From an uncultured Oscillospiraceae bacterium (GTDB lineage Bacteria > Bacillota > Clostridia > Oscillospirales > Oscillospiraceae): a stretch of DNA of 29,337 nucleotides. The DNA is taken from NCBI GenBank assembly GCA_944385775.1, contig CALWYM010000021.1, forward strand, positions 1 to 29,337, written 5' to 3'. Every line of letters begins with the position of its first letter. The first letter of the stretch is position 1. Shown here one piece after another: positions 14,254 through 22,278 of the stretch. The notes below the pieces were generated by a model. That model saw only the letters and a program-made list of their open reading frames with translations. It had not been told where the DNA came from and did no database searches. The translations under genes and the position numbers were made by a program.

Positions 14254-15675
14254 TTGAAAAAGGTACTTGAGGCAAGCCTTTTATTCAGGTTTATTACTGC
14301 CGCGTCCCTCTGGCTCGACAGGCAGTGGGATAAAAGCTATATGGCAAAAATATTTACGGAAATGGTTCCCCGTAAAGGTGACGGCAGTGTTTTCGGGAAA
14401 GTTTTCAACAATTTCCACAAACTTTTCCACAGGCTGTTTCAGCTTTTAAGGCTGGACAGGGCGGCGGAGGGCTCTGTTTTTACAAGGACATTCTTTTTCT
14501 GCGCTCTGACTGTGACGCTGGCGCCCATACTGCCCACCATGGCTGTACTTGGACTTGCGATTCTTGCCATAGGCTCCGCTCTTTTAAGAAGCGGTATGAG
14601 CATGGAGGAAAAGCTGCCCTATTCGCCCATGACGAAGTGGATTATGCTTTACGCCGCTGTTTACGGCATGTGCACCTTTACAAGCGTTGACGTTATGGGA
14701 AGCCTGCAGGGAGGAGCTCTTACGGTGGCGTTTGTGCTTTTCTCCCTTACGGTGCTTTATTCCGTAAGACGGCAGCGGCAGCTTGAAACTTTAATAGGGC
14801 TTATGGTGGCAGCCGGGTTTGTTGTGGCGCTTTGCGGCTTTTACCAGGTACTTACGGGAGTTGAGAGCACCGAGGCGTGGGTTGACAAGACCTCCTTTTC
14901 AGACGTTACGCTGAGAGTTTATTCAACTTTGGAAAATCCCAACGTGCTGGGAGAGTATCTGCTTTTAGTAATTCCTCTCGGCGCGGCATGCACCGTAAAC
15001 GCGAAAAGCGTAAACGGAAAGCTTTACGGCGCCATTGCCACTTTGGCAATGATTGTGTGTATGGTGCTTACACTGTCCCGGGGCGGCTGGCTGGGACTTA
15101 TATTTGCCGCGGCGCTGTTTCTTGTGCTGCTGGACAAGCGGCTTATACTTCTGGGCGTTGTGGGGCTTATGTTTATGCCCCTTGTCCTGCCCCAGTCCAT
15201 AATTGACCGTTTTGCCAGCATTACCGATTTATCGGACTCCTCCACAAGTTACAGGCTTTACATCTGGATGGCGACGGTAAATATGCTGAAGGACTACTGG
15301 TTCTGCGGCGTTGGCACAGGCTACGCGGCGTATAACGCAGTTTATCCCAGATACGGCTTTAATACCGTTGTGGCGCCCCATTCACATAACCTTTATCTTC
15401 AGATTATGTGCGAGTGCGGCATAGGCGGGATTCTGGTTTTCGCCGGGGTAATTATAACCTATCTCCGAACTGTGGGTACGGCGGCGAGAAAGGCTGTTAC
15501 GAAAAAGCGCAGAATTTATCTTCTTGCCATGATAAGCGGGCTTGGCGGCTTTTTGCTCCAGGGCATAACTGACTATTCATTCTATAATTACAGGGTAATG
15601 CTCATGTTCTGGGTCTACATGGCGCTGGGAGCCGCCGCGGCACTGGTGCCGGAGGAAAGGGGAAGCGTGAGATGA
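14254..15675 (+). CDS. O-antigen ligase/polymerase-like (Wzy/WaaL) membrane protein
   Basis: A 473-residue membrane protein with ten or more helices. Typical features are a periplasm-side loop with the S-R-G-G-W motif (LSRGGWLGLIFAAALFL), a large extracellular loop, and PHSHNLYLQIMCECGIGGILVF, the hallmark H-S-H-N-x-x-L of O-antigen ligases and Wzy polymerases. It would polymerise or transfer lipid-linked glycan on the outer face. The cytosolic N-terminus of about 85 residues is longer than usual. The start is TTG 14254 with AGGAGAGG upstream and a gap of 4 bases to murJ; the longer frame back to 14188 overlaps murJ without support. The stop overlaps the next start (ATGA). Confidence 0.85.
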   Translation: MKKVLEASLLFRFITAASLWLDRQWDKSYMAKIFTEMVPRKGDGSVFGKVFNNFHKLFHRLFQLLRLDRAAEGSVFTRTFFFCALTVTLAPILPTMAVLGLAILAIGSALLRSGMSMEEKLPYSPMTKWIMLYAAVYGMCTFTSVDVMGSLQGGALTVAFVLFSLTVLYSVRRQRQLETLIGLMVAAGFVVALCGFYQVLTGVESTEAWVDKTSFSDVTLRVYSTLENPNVLGEYLLLVIPLGAACTVNAKSVNGKLYGAIATLAMIVCMVLTLSRGGWLGLIFAAALFLVLLDKRLILLGVVGLMFMPLVLPQSIIDRFASITDLSDSSTSYRLYIWMATVNMLKDYWFCGVGTGYAAYNAVYPRYGFNTVVAPHSHNLYLQIMCECGIGGILVFAGVIITYLRTVGTAARKAVTKKRRIYLLAMISGLGGFLLQGITDYSFYNYRVMLMFWVYMALGAAAALVPEERGSVR

Positions 15676-16781
15676 CAAAGGTAATGAATATAATAAGCGA
15701 CTCCAACATCGGCGGCGCGGGACGGGTCATTATAAACTACCTTAAATACGCCGACAGGAAAAACTTTGATATTTCCGTTGTGGTTCCCAGAGGCAGTAAG
15801 CTTATAGAGCCCCTCAGCCGGCAGAAGGTCAGGGTCTATGAGGTTGACGGAATCGGGGAAAAGTCCATGAGCATAGGCGCCATCAAGGCTCTCAAGGAGG
15901 TTATCCGCAGGGAAAATCCTCAGATAGTCCACACCCACGGAAGCTTTGCCGGACGGGTCGCCGCAAGGCAGTGCGGTAAAAAGGTAGTTTACACAAGACA
16001 TTCAGCCTTTCCCGTTAAAAGCTACATGAAAAAGGGACCGGGTCACTGGCTTAACGGTCTTGTAAACGCCCACTACGCCGACAGGATAATAGCCATTTCC
16101 CCGGCGTGCCGTGATAATCTGACGGACAGCGGCGTGCCCGCGGGGCTTATAGATACAATGATGAACGGCGTCGAGCCGTTAAAGCGTTCAGACCCCGAGA
16201 CGGCGGCGGAGAAGCGCAGGGAGCTTTCCATCGGTGAAAATGATTTTACCGCCGGTATAATCGCCAGAATTGAGGACTACAAGGGTCATATGGATATTCT
16301 CGAGGCGGCGAAAATTCTGAAGGACAGGGGAAAAAGGCTTAAGGTTATCGTTGCGGGAACGGGAAGCTACGAGGAAAATGTCCGGCGGAGGGCAAAGGAG
16401 CTGGGACTGGACGATAGGGTAATTTTTACCGGGTTTATTACCGACGTGTCCTCGGTATTTTCCATTCTGGACGTGCAGCTGAACGCGTCCTGGGGTACTG
16501 AAGCGTCAAGCCTGTCAATTATCGAGGGCTTCAGCCTTTCCGTCCCGGTAATAGCCAGCGACTACGGCGGAAATCCCTATATGGTAGAGGACGGCGTGGA
16601 CGGGCTTATTTTCCCGGCAAGGGATACTTGGGCTCTGGCGGAGCGCATTGAGCGTCTTATGAATGACAGGGCGCTTCTTGAGAAGCTGTCCCGGGGAGCC
16701 GGGGAAAGTTACAGGAACAAATTCACCGGGGAGATAGCTGCCCGTAAGGTGGAGGAAGTCTATAAAAAGGTTTTGGAGTGA
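15672..16781 (+). CDS. GT4-family glycosyltransferase
   Basis: A 369-residue GT-B fold enzyme. The N-terminal half has the acceptor-side loop DSNIGGAGRVIINYLKYA and IVHTHGSFAGRVAARQCGKKVVYTRHS. The C-terminal half has the nucleotide-sugar site AGIIARIEDYKGHMDILEAAKIL, VIVAGTGSYEENV, and the E-x7-E region (EASSLSIIEGFSLSVPVIASDYGGNPYMVEDGVDGL). It transfers a sugar from a nucleotide donor to a lipid-linked intermediate in the cytosol; sugar and acceptor are unknown. It overlaps the O-antigen-ligase-like gene by 4 bases, so translation is coupled, and belongs to the murJ operon. Confidence 0.88.
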   Translation: MTKVMNIISDSNIGGAGRVIINYLKYADRKNFDISVVVPRGSKLIEPLSRQKVRVYEVDGIGEKSMSIGAIKALKEVIRRENPQIVHTHGSFAGRVAARQCGKKVVYTRHSAFPVKSYMKKGPGHWLNGLVNAHYADRIIAISPACRDNLTDSGVPAGLIDTMMNGVEPLKRSDPETAAEKRRELSIGENDFTAGIIARIEDYKGHMDILEAAKILKDRGKRLKVIVAGTGSYEENVRRRAKELGLDDRVIFTGFITDVSSVFSILDVQLNASWGTEASSLSIIEGFSLSVPVIASDYGGNPYMVEDGVDGLIFPARDTWALAERIERLMNDRALLEKLSRGAGESYRNKFTGEIAARKVEEVYKKVLE

Positions 16782-16786
16782 GGTTT

Positions 16787-17272
16787 ATGAAAAAGAAAAG
16801 CAGCATAATAAACGTCTTTGACATATGCGTTATTGCGGTGGCAGCCCTGCTGGCCGGGGTGCTTTTCCTGCTGGGAGGGGGAGAGACCCAGTCGGCAGGG
16901 GACGGAGAGGAGAATTTATCCTCAACGGTTACCTACACTGTGGAGCTTACGGGCATGATGAATAATTCCGCCGAGCTTGTTTCCGTAGGGGACGAGCTGG
17001 TAGACAGGGTGAAAAAGTATGATGTCGGCACCGTAACTGACGTTACTGTACAAAATACCGTCCGACAGGTCTCAAATCTTATAGAGGGCGGCAGCGCTCC
17101 CGCCGAGATGGAGCGGCTTCAGACAGCGATTATCACCATAGAGGCGCCCTGCACCCAAAACGACAGGGAGATTACGGTGGGCGGCGGCTACACCGTGAGA
17201 GTGGGAACGGCGGTAAGCCTTAAGGGTCCCGGCTACTACGGCACGGGATATATTGTGGGAATTGAGAGGTGA
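16787..17272 (+). CDS. DUF4330-like exported protein, first copy
   Basis: A 161-residue protein with a basic N-terminus, one membrane segment (about residues 7-28, VFDICVIAVAALLAGVLFLLGG), and an outside domain of about 125 residues that is mostly beta-strand. The stretch TVTYTVELTGMMNNSAELVSVGDELVDRVKKYDVGTVTDVTV parallels the next gene (TYQLAVNGVRDMTVNALSVGDKVYEN...IGVITDISV), so both are DUF4330 members. The start ATG 16787 follows GGAGTGAGG; a GTG at 16778 that overlaps the previous stop is the alternative. Function is unknown. Position between a glycosyltransferase and CsaB suggests a membrane-anchored helper of polymer assembly or export. Confidence 0.7.
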   Translation: MKKKSSIINVFDICVIAVAALLAGVLFLLGGGETQSAGDGEENLSSTVTYTVELTGMMNNSAELVSVGDELVDRVKKYDVGTVTDVTVQNTVRQVSNLIEGGSAPAEMERLQTAIITIEAPCTQNDREITVGGGYTVRVGTAVSLKGPGYYGTGYIVGIER

Positions 17273-17278
17273 CGGACA

Positions 17279-17767
17279 GTGAAGCTTATTGACAGTGAAG
17301 GAAGGCTTTTCGGAAAGATAAGCGTTGTGGATATAATTGTTGTGGCTCTGGTTATTGTGCTGGCGCTGGGCGTCTACACAAGGTTTTTTACAAAGGAGAC
17401 CACCTCGGTAACGGCTTCCGACGATAAATTTACCTATCAGCTTGCGGTTAACGGCGTAAGGGACATGACGGTAAACGCCCTTTCGGTAGGGGACAAGGTT
17501 TACGAAAACGAGAATAACACCTATATCGGCGTAATAACCGATATTTCCGTCTCCGACGCCTACGGGGAGTTTGCCACGGCTGAGGGAAAGTATGTCACGG
17601 CGCCCCTTGTGGACAGAAAGGACGTTGTGCTGACCATTGAGGCTGAGGGGCTTATAAGCTCAGGCAGATATTACGCCTCCCGTACCTATGAGCTGAGCGT
17701 AAATATGTCCGTTCCGTTTTATACAAAGTACTGCACAACTACCGGCAACGTGTGGAGCATAGGATAA
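17279..17767 (+). CDS. DUF4330 exported protein, second copy
   Basis: A 162-residue protein with the typical DUF4330 start (MKLIDSEGRLFGKISVVDIIVVALVIVLALGVYTRF). A short cytosolic segment is followed by one membrane helix (about 16-34) and a beta-rich outside domain with the repeated V-G-D-x-V-Y and G-V-I-T-D elements shared with the gene before it. The start is GTG 17279 with GAGAGGTGA upstream, 6 bases after the preceding stop. The two copies diverge strongly, so the duplication is old, and they may form a heteromer. CsaB follows after one base. No reaction is known for the family. Confidence 0.78.
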   Translation: MKLIDSEGRLFGKISVVDIIVVALVIVLALGVYTRFFTKETTSVTASDDKFTYQLAVNGVRDMTVNALSVGDKVYENENNTYIGVITDISVSDAYGEFATAEGKYVTAPLVDRKDVVLTIEAEGLISSGRYYASRTYELSVNMSVPFYTKYCTTTGNVWSIG

Positions 17768-17768
17768 C

Positions 17769-19769
17769 ATGAAAATACTTATGGTAACAAACGGTCTGGG
17801 AATCGGCGGCGCCGAGACCCATATCGTGGAGCTTTCAAAGGAGCTTATGCGCCGGGGCAACAAGGTCATTATCTGTTCCAGCGGCGGCGAGTACGCAAAG
17901 GAGGCACAGAGCGCCGGCATAGAGTGGGTTGACGCTCCCCTTAACAGGCGGAGTCTTGTTCCCATGGCAAAAAGCCTTATGATACTTTATAGGACAATAC
18001 GCCGTGAAAAGCCTGATATTGTCCACGCCCACGCCAGAATCCCCGGTTTTCTCTGCGGGCTTTTGCACAGGGTTATGAAATTTACCTTTGTCACAACCGC
18101 TCACTGGGTTTTCGCCGTGACTAAAAGTACAAGGCTCCTTACAAATTGGGGCGAGAAAACGGTGGCTGTTTCCCAGGATATAAAGCAGTACCTTATTGAT
18201 AATTACGGTATTGCGCCGGAAAATATCTATGTCACCATAAACGGCATTGATACAAAGCGCTTTTCCCCGGAAATATCCGGCGAGAGAGTCCGCCGTGAGC
18301 TTGGTATTCCCATGGACGCCACAGTGATTTCCCATGTAAGCCGTCTTGGCGCCTCAAGGGCGCTGGCAGCGGAAAAGCTTATTGAGTCCGCCCCGGCGCT
18401 GGCAGGGAGCTTTCCGGGAATCGTAATACTTATAGCCGGCGGCGGCGACAGCTTCCAGAGGCTCAGCCAGGCGGCGGAGAGGGTAAACAGCTCTCTCGGC
18501 TATAACTGTATCGTCATGCCGGGAGCCAGAACAGACGTAAATGAGATAGTTGCCGCGGGACAGGTGTTCGTTGGAGTTTCAAGAGCGGCTCTTGAAGCCA
18601 TGGCAGGGGGCAAGGCCACGGTTATCGCGGGAAACGAGGGCTATATCGGTACATTTACAAAGGATAAGTTTCCTATTGCGGTGGAGTCCAACTTCTGCTG
18701 CCGCGGCTGCGACGATACCACCTCCGAAAGGCTTACCGCTGACCTTACAGAGCTTCTGGGCATGAGCGAGGCTGACCGTGACGCTCTGGGAAGCTACGGA
18801 AGAAAGGTCATAATGGAGCATTACAGCGTAAAGCGCATGACTGACGATACGGAAAGAGCCTATATGGACGCTCTGCCGGGAAGAAAGGTCGTTATGAGCG
18901 GCTACTTCGGCTTTGACAATACAGGGGACGAGGCTATACTGAAAAGCGTATATAACAGCGTCCGTGAGAATATCCCCGGGGCGAAGATCACCGTCCTTTC
19001 CAGTTCTCCGGAGAAAACCGCCTCGGCATACGGCTGTATGGCTGCCGACAGGTTCAGTCCCGGCGCTGTTTTTAAGGCTATAAAGGGCTGTGACACCTTT
19101 GTTTTCGGCGGCGGAAGTCTTTTGCAGGATACCACCAGTACAAGGTCTCTTATGTACTATCTTACCGTTTTGCGCCTTGCGGAGAGGCTGGGGAAAAAGA
19201 CGATGATTTTCGCCAACGGAATCGGACCCATAACATCGCCGAAAAGCCGGAGAAAGACGGCGGCGGCAGTGGAAAAGGCCACGGCTGTTACACTTAGGGA
19301 CCCCAAATCCGCGCAGGAGCTTCGGGATATGGGAGTAAGGCGAAAAGACCTTACCGTTACAGCCGATCCGGCGCTTCTTTTAAAACCGGGGAAACCTGAG
19401 GACGGCTTAAAGCTTCTTTGCGGAGCGGACGTTTCCGGCGGCTTTTTCACCGTAGCCCTGCGCCACTGGAAAAATGACGTGTTTCTCAGTACCGTAGGTG
19501 ACGCCTGCCGTAAAATAAAGGAGGGGTATAATCTTACTCCGGTATTTATATCCATGCAGCAGGACGTTGACAAATCGGCAAACGAGATAGCGGCGGAAAG
19601 GGTGCCCGGCGGGATTTTTGTAGGAGGCAGCGTGACTCCGGAGGAGCTTATGGCGCTTATCGGACAGAGCAGATTTATAATTGCCATGCGGCTTCACGCA
19701 CTGATTTTCGCGGCGAACAGCGGTACGCCGGCCATCGGCATCAGCTATGACCCAAAGCTTGACGCCTAG
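17769..19769 (+). CDS. csaB: Fused GT4 glycosyltransferase and CsaB-type polysaccharide pyruvyl transferase, ending early at an in-frame TAG
   Basis: The open part is 666 residues. Residues 1-370 are a complete GT-B glycosyltransferase (GLGIGGAETHIVELSKEL; IVHAHARIPGFLCGLLHRV; VSHVSRLGASRALAAEKLIE; GVSRAALEAMAGGKATVIAG). From about residue 373 the CsaB domain starts with VVMSGYFGFDNTGDEAILKSV and continues with FVFGGGSLLQDTTS, NGIGPI and RLHALIFAANSGTPAIGISYDPKLDA. CsaB adds ketal-pyruvate from phosphoenolpyruvate to wall polysaccharide, the ligand of SLH-domain proteins. The fusion lets one protein add a sugar and pyruvylate it. A TAG at 19767 cuts off the last stretch, which continues in frame to 19949. 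Activity therefore depends on readthrough, on tolerance of the truncation, or on the TAG being a sequencing error. Confidence 0.85.
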   Translation: MKILMVTNGLGIGGAETHIVELSKELMRRGNKVIICSSGGEYAKEAQSAGIEWVDAPLNRRSLVPMAKSLMILYRTIRREKPDIVHAHARIPGFLCGLLHRVMKFTFVTTAHWVFAVTKSTRLLTNWGEKTVAVSQDIKQYLIDNYGIAPENIYVTINGIDTKRFSPEISGERVRRELGIPMDATVISHVSRLGASRALAAEKLIESAPALAGSFPGIVILIAGGGDSFQRLSQAAERVNSSLGYNCIVMPGARTDVNEIVAAGQVFVGVSRAALEAMAGGKATVIAGNEGYIGTFTKDKFPIAVESNFCCRGCDDTTSERLTADLTELLGMSEADRDALGSYGRKVIMEHYSVKRMTDDTERAYMDALPGRKVVMSGYFGFDNTGDEAILKSVYNSVRENIPGAKITVLSSSPEKTASAYGCMAADRFSPGAVFKAIKGCDTFVFGGGSLLQDTTSTRSLMYYLTVLRLAERLGKKTMIFANGIGPITSPKSRRKTAAAVEKATAVTLRDPKSAQELRDMGVRRKDLTVTADPALLLKPGKPEDGLKLLCGADVSGGFFTVALRHWKNDVFLSTVGDACRKIKEGYNLTPVFISMQQDVDKSANEIAAERVPGGIFVGGSVTPEELMALIGQSRFIIAMRLHALIFAANSGTPAIGISYDPKLDA

Positions 19770-19949
19770 ATAGAGAGTCTGTGCCAGCCTACGGCGGGCA
19801 CTGTGGACAGCGTAACGGCTGACGGAATAGTGAGCCTTGCGGAGAATATACTGGGAGACCGTGATGGTAAATCCAGGATTATAGAGGAAAGACGGGCTGT
19901 GCTTGAAGCCGAGGCCATGAAAAACGGTCAGATATTAAAGAAAATATAA
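19770..19949 (+). pseudogene. C-terminal remainder of the CsaB domain behind the TAG
   Basis: The frame of the fused gene stays open for 59 more codons and ends in TAA right before a terminator. It encodes IESLCQPTAGTVDSV followed by a charged helical tail (IIEERRAVLEAEAMKNG). CsaB proteins normally run from G-I-S-Y-D-P-K into x-L/I-x-x-x-x-Q-P and such a helix, so this is the natural end of the same protein. No start codon with a ribosome binding site is seen inside it. Confidence 0.8.
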
Positions 19950-19955
19950 AAAGAA

Positions 19956-19985
19956 GGTCCGGACGTTTTGTCCGGACCATTTTGT
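19956..19985 (+). terminator. Terminator of the glycan operon
   Basis: A perfect 9-bp stem, GGTCCGGAC / GTCCGGACC, with a 5-base loop is followed by ATTTTGT. It lies 7 bases after the TAA at 19949, which supports 19949 rather than 19769 as the original gene end. Confidence 0.8.
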
Positions 19986-19993
19986 ATAAAAAT

Positions 19994-20021
19994 ATCGCCG
20001 CAAAGTTTACTTTGCGGCGAT
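19994..20021 (-). terminator. Terminator of the tRNA operon
   Basis: A perfect 12-bp stem, ATCGCCGCAAAG / CTTTGCGGCGAT, with a 4-base loop is followed on the minus strand by ATTTTTAT, directly behind the tRNA-Tyr 3' end. Confidence 0.85.
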
Positions 20022-20022
20022 G

Positions 20023-20107
20023 TGGTGGAAGAGGGTGGATTCGAACCACCGAAGGCGGAGCCAGCAGATTTACAGTCTGTCCCCTTTGGCCACTTGGGTA
20101 CTCTTCC
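20023..20107 (-). tRNA. tRNA-Tyr (GTA)
   Basis: Read on the minus strand the acceptor stem is GGAAGAG/CTCTTCC with discriminator A and an encoded CCA. The anticodon arm is CAGAC-TGTAAAT-CTG with anticodon GTA. The long variable arm (CTGGCTCCGCCTTCGG) marks a class II tRNA, and the T arm is GGTGG-TTCGAAT-CCACC. It forms a two-gene unit with tRNA-Thr. Confidence 0.96.
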
Positions 20108-20119
20108 ATATTTAATTTT

Positions 20120-20195
20120 TGGAGCTGGTGGACGGACTTGAACCCCCGACCTGCTGATTACAAATCAGCTGCTCTACCAACTGAGCTACACCAGC
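20120..20195 (-). tRNA. tRNA-Thr (TGT)
   Basis: Read on the minus strand the acceptor stem is GCTGGTG/CACCAGC with discriminator T and an encoded CCA. The D arm contains AGCTCAGTTGGTAGAGC, the anticodon arm CTGAT-TTGTAAT-CAG has anticodon TGT, and the T arm contains GGTTCAAGTCC. It is the first gene of the Thr-Tyr unit; 12 bases separate the two mature tRNAs. Confidence 0.96.
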
Positions 20196-20237
20196 GAACC
20201 GTGCCGGAAAAGAAATCCGTTATCATCAGCGTCATTT

Positions 20238-20266
20238 ATTCTATCAATTATTATACCTTTTGTCAA
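20238..20266 (-). promoter_or_regulatory. Promoter of the tRNA-Thr/Tyr operon
   Basis: On the minus strand a perfect TTGACA (20261-20266) is followed after 17 bases by TAGAAT (20238-20243), about 42 bases upstream of tRNA-Thr. Confidence 0.8.
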
Positions 20267-20294
20267 GAGTAAATTTTAAAAATTTTCATTTTTT

Positions 20295-20323
20295 AAGTGA
20301 GGGAAGGTAAAATTCCCTCACTT
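20295..20323 (-). terminator. Terminator of the LysR operon, overlapping the stop codon
   Basis: A perfect 11-bp stem, AAGTGAGGGAA / TTCCCTCACTT, has a 7-base loop and a T-run on the minus strand. The TGA stop of the downstream LysR gene (20318-20320) lies inside the stem. Confidence 0.85.
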
Positions 20324-21190
20324 GATTGCGCTTTTTATAATTTCGATAATCTGCTGGAGTCTTTCGTCCTTCTGACCGTGCCTTGGCACTACGCAGCAAA
20401 GCGTATATTCCGGAGAGTTATTCCAGCGGTACACTTTGCAGCCCGGGGTAATCTGGGCGACACGAAGGGGGAGGAAAGCGGAGCCGTAGCCGTGGCGCAC
20501 AAGGGTCGCCATATCCTCCACGCTGTCTGCCCGGTAAAGGCTGTTTACAATAAGGTGCTTTTCGAGAAGCAGGCTGTCCACTGCCTTGTGGATATAGCTG
20601 CTCTTGTCCGGATATATAAAGGGCATGGCCTGAAGACGGGAATAGTCTATGCCCTTTCCGCTCCAGGCAAGCTTCTCCGGTACCGCCAGCACAAGCCTGT
20701 CCGTATAAAGGGGCACGTAATCAAGCATACTGTTTCGATCCTGACCCACGCAGTGTATGGCTATATCCATTACTCCCGAGAGAAGATACTTTGTCGCAAG
20801 GGAATCTATGGTCTGATGAAGCTCCAGCCGAAGATGGGGCATTTTTTCCCGCAGGGCTGCCAAAATGGTCTCTTTATAAAGCATTGCCGCCTGGGAGCAT
20901 ATGCTCATGCGGATACCCTGGTTTTCCACTCCGGAAAGCTTTTTTATTCTGTCATAGGTATCTTCCTTGATTTTTAAAAGCTCCCGTGCGCCCCGGAGGT
21001 ATATTTTACCGATTTCCGTGGGAGTCTGACGCCGTCCGGTCTTTACGAAAAGAGGACCACCCAGCTCCTGCTCCAGCTTACTCAGGCTCTGGCTCAAAGC
21101 GGACTGGGATATGTGGATTCGCTCGGCTGCCCTGGCCAGGCTTCCTTCCTCCTCAATGGCCACCATATATTCCATAATTCTAACGTCCAT
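20318..21190 (-). CDS. LysR-family transcriptional regulator (second of a tandem pair)
   Basis: A 290-residue protein with the N-terminal winged helix-turn-helix of LysR regulators (EEGSLARAAERIHISQSALSQSLSKLEQELGGPLFVKTGRR, about residues 14-53). A linker helix and a periplasmic-binding-protein-like effector domain (about 90-290) follow. It follows the other LysR gene after only 5 bases, so both are made from one transcript. It probably helps control the divergent permease/dehydratase locus; the effector is unknown, but carboxylates or sugar acids fit the context. Two LysR genes in direct tandem are unusual. Confidence 0.88.
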   Translation of the reverse strand: MDVRIMEYMVAIEEEGSLARAAERIHISQSALSQSLSKLEQELGGPLFVKTGRRQTPTEIGKIYLRGARELLKIKEDTYDRIKKLSGVENQGIRMSICSQAAMLYKETILAALREKMPHLRLELHQTIDSLATKYLLSGVMDIAIHCVGQDRNSMLDYVPLYTDRLVLAVPEKLAWSGKGIDYSRLQAMPFIYPDKSSYIHKAVDSLLLEKHLIVNSLYRADSVEDMATLVRHGYGSAFLPLRVAQITPGCKVYRWNNSPEYTLCCVVPRHGQKDERLQQIIEIIKSAIK

Positions 21191-21195
21191 AGCTG

Positions 21196-22110
21196 TTAAT
21201 CATCCATCTCCATATAATTTGCCATGTACTCCCCAATGCTCCGCTGGGCCGCGGTAAGAGGTGCGCCCTTCCGCCGGACAAAAACCGAATAGGAAATAAG
21301 TTTCGGAGAAAAGGAGAAGGGAGATACCTGGTCAAGAGGGGAAAACATACGCCTGGGCAGTACGCCGGCGCCGCTTCCCTGACGAATCATATTGTATATT
21401 ACACGCACATTGGCGCTTTGGAAAATAACCTCGGGGTGAAAGCCTTCAATTCTGAAAAGCTCCGTCAGCCCGTCATAATAGCTCATATCGGGGCTTGGCA
21501 TTATAAATGGAACGTCCTTCATGGAGGACAGGGGAGCGGTGGGGAAATTATCCTCCAAACGTAGCTTTGAGGCGTTGTATCCCATGGGGAAACAGGAGGG
21601 CACCATAAGTACAAGCTCCTTCGACGCGGAACAGATAACCTCAATATCGGCCATCTCAAGATTGAATGTGCTGCAAATAGCCATGTCCGCTCCGCCGGAA
21701 CGGACAAGCTCAATAGATTGACGGTTATAGCTCTCTATAAACTGAAGGGTTACGTTGGGAAAGGCGCTTTTGAAATGCTGAAATATTTTTGAGAAAATTG
21801 CGGCGCCTCCGTTAGGCGTGCCTGTGATCCTTATAATCTCCTTTGCGGTCTTACCACGGCGGAGGATCTCGTCATATACGCTGTTTCGTATGTTTACCAT
21901 TTCCCTTGCCCCCTCAAGGTAAATGCTTCCCGCCGGGGTAAAGGTAATGCTGCCCTTGGACCTTATTACAAGCTGAGTGCCGAGCTGTTCCTCCAGGTTG
22001 CGGAGGAAATTTGACAGAGCAGGCTGGGATATGCCCAGAGCCCTTGCTGCCTTAGTAATGGAACCGCATTCCCACAATGTTATCATGTACCGCTGCGCCG
22101 TTATGTCCAT
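21196..22110 (-). CDS. LysR-family transcriptional regulator (first of a tandem pair)
   Basis: A 304-residue protein with the LysR helix-turn-helix (GSITKAARALGISQPALSNFLRNLEEQLGTQLVIRSKGS, about residues 16-54) and a full-length C-terminal effector domain. The start has AAAGGAGG upstream. It is divergent from the SLC13-type permease gene, the classic layout for a LysR activator of its neighbour. The 230-base intergenic region holds several palindromes. It shares only family-level similarity with the second LysR, so the pair is not a recent duplication. Confidence 0.9.
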   Translation of the reverse strand: MDITAQRYMITLWECGSITKAARALGISQPALSNFLRNLEEQLGTQLVIRSKGSITFTPAGSIYLEGAREMVNIRNSVYDEILRRGKTAKEIIRITGTPNGGAAIFSKIFQHFKSAFPNVTLQFIESYNRQSIELVRSGGADMAICSTFNLEMADIEVICSASKELVLMVPSCFPMGYNASKLRLEDNFPTAPLSSMKDVPFIMPSPDMSYYDGLTELFRIEGFHPEVIFQSANVRVIYNMIRQGSGAGVLPRRMFSPLDQVSPFSFSPKLISYSVFVRRKGAPLTAAQRSIGEYMANYMEMDD

Positions 22111-22143
22111 GGGCTTTTATCCTCCTTTTTTATCTATACTAAA

Positions 22144-22172
22144 ATAATAAAATGCAAGAAGTATTTTGCCAA
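22144..22172 (-). promoter_or_regulatory. Promoter of the LysR pair
   Basis: On the minus strand TTGGCA (22167-22172) is followed after 17 bases by TATTAT (22144-22149), about 34 bases before the LysR start. Confidence 0.6.
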
Positions 22173-22204
22173 GACGGAATAACCATAATTTTTTCTTAAT
22201 TTAT

Positions 22205-22278
22205 GTATAATTTATACGAGTTTGCAATTTGTAAACAGGTGATTTATATTAAAAATACACAATAATTTTGTCGACAAA
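22205..22278 (+). promoter_or_regulatory. Permease promoter with palindromic operator candidates
   Basis: TTGCAA (22222-22227) and TATATT (22245-22250), 17 bases apart, form the promoter. The palindrome GTATAA-T-TTATAC (22205-22217) lies just upstream of the -35, where LysR activators bind. TTTGTCGACAAA (22267-22278) is a perfect 12-bp palindrome near the transcription start, nested in CACAAT...ATTGTG (22258-22283). Confidence 0.5.

Noticed and set aside
18894..19769. Separate csaB gene starting at an internal ATG
   Set aside because: Only AAGAAAGG precedes it and the frame is continuous with a full glycosyltransferase domain, so a fusion is the simpler reading.
20023..20195. Phage or integrative element attachment site at the tRNA genes
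   Set aside because: No repeat of a tRNA 3' end and no integrase are seen in the window.
19879..20272. Open frames across the tRNA genes on both strands
   Set aside because: They are translations of tRNA-Tyr and tRNA-Thr sequence and have no protein features.
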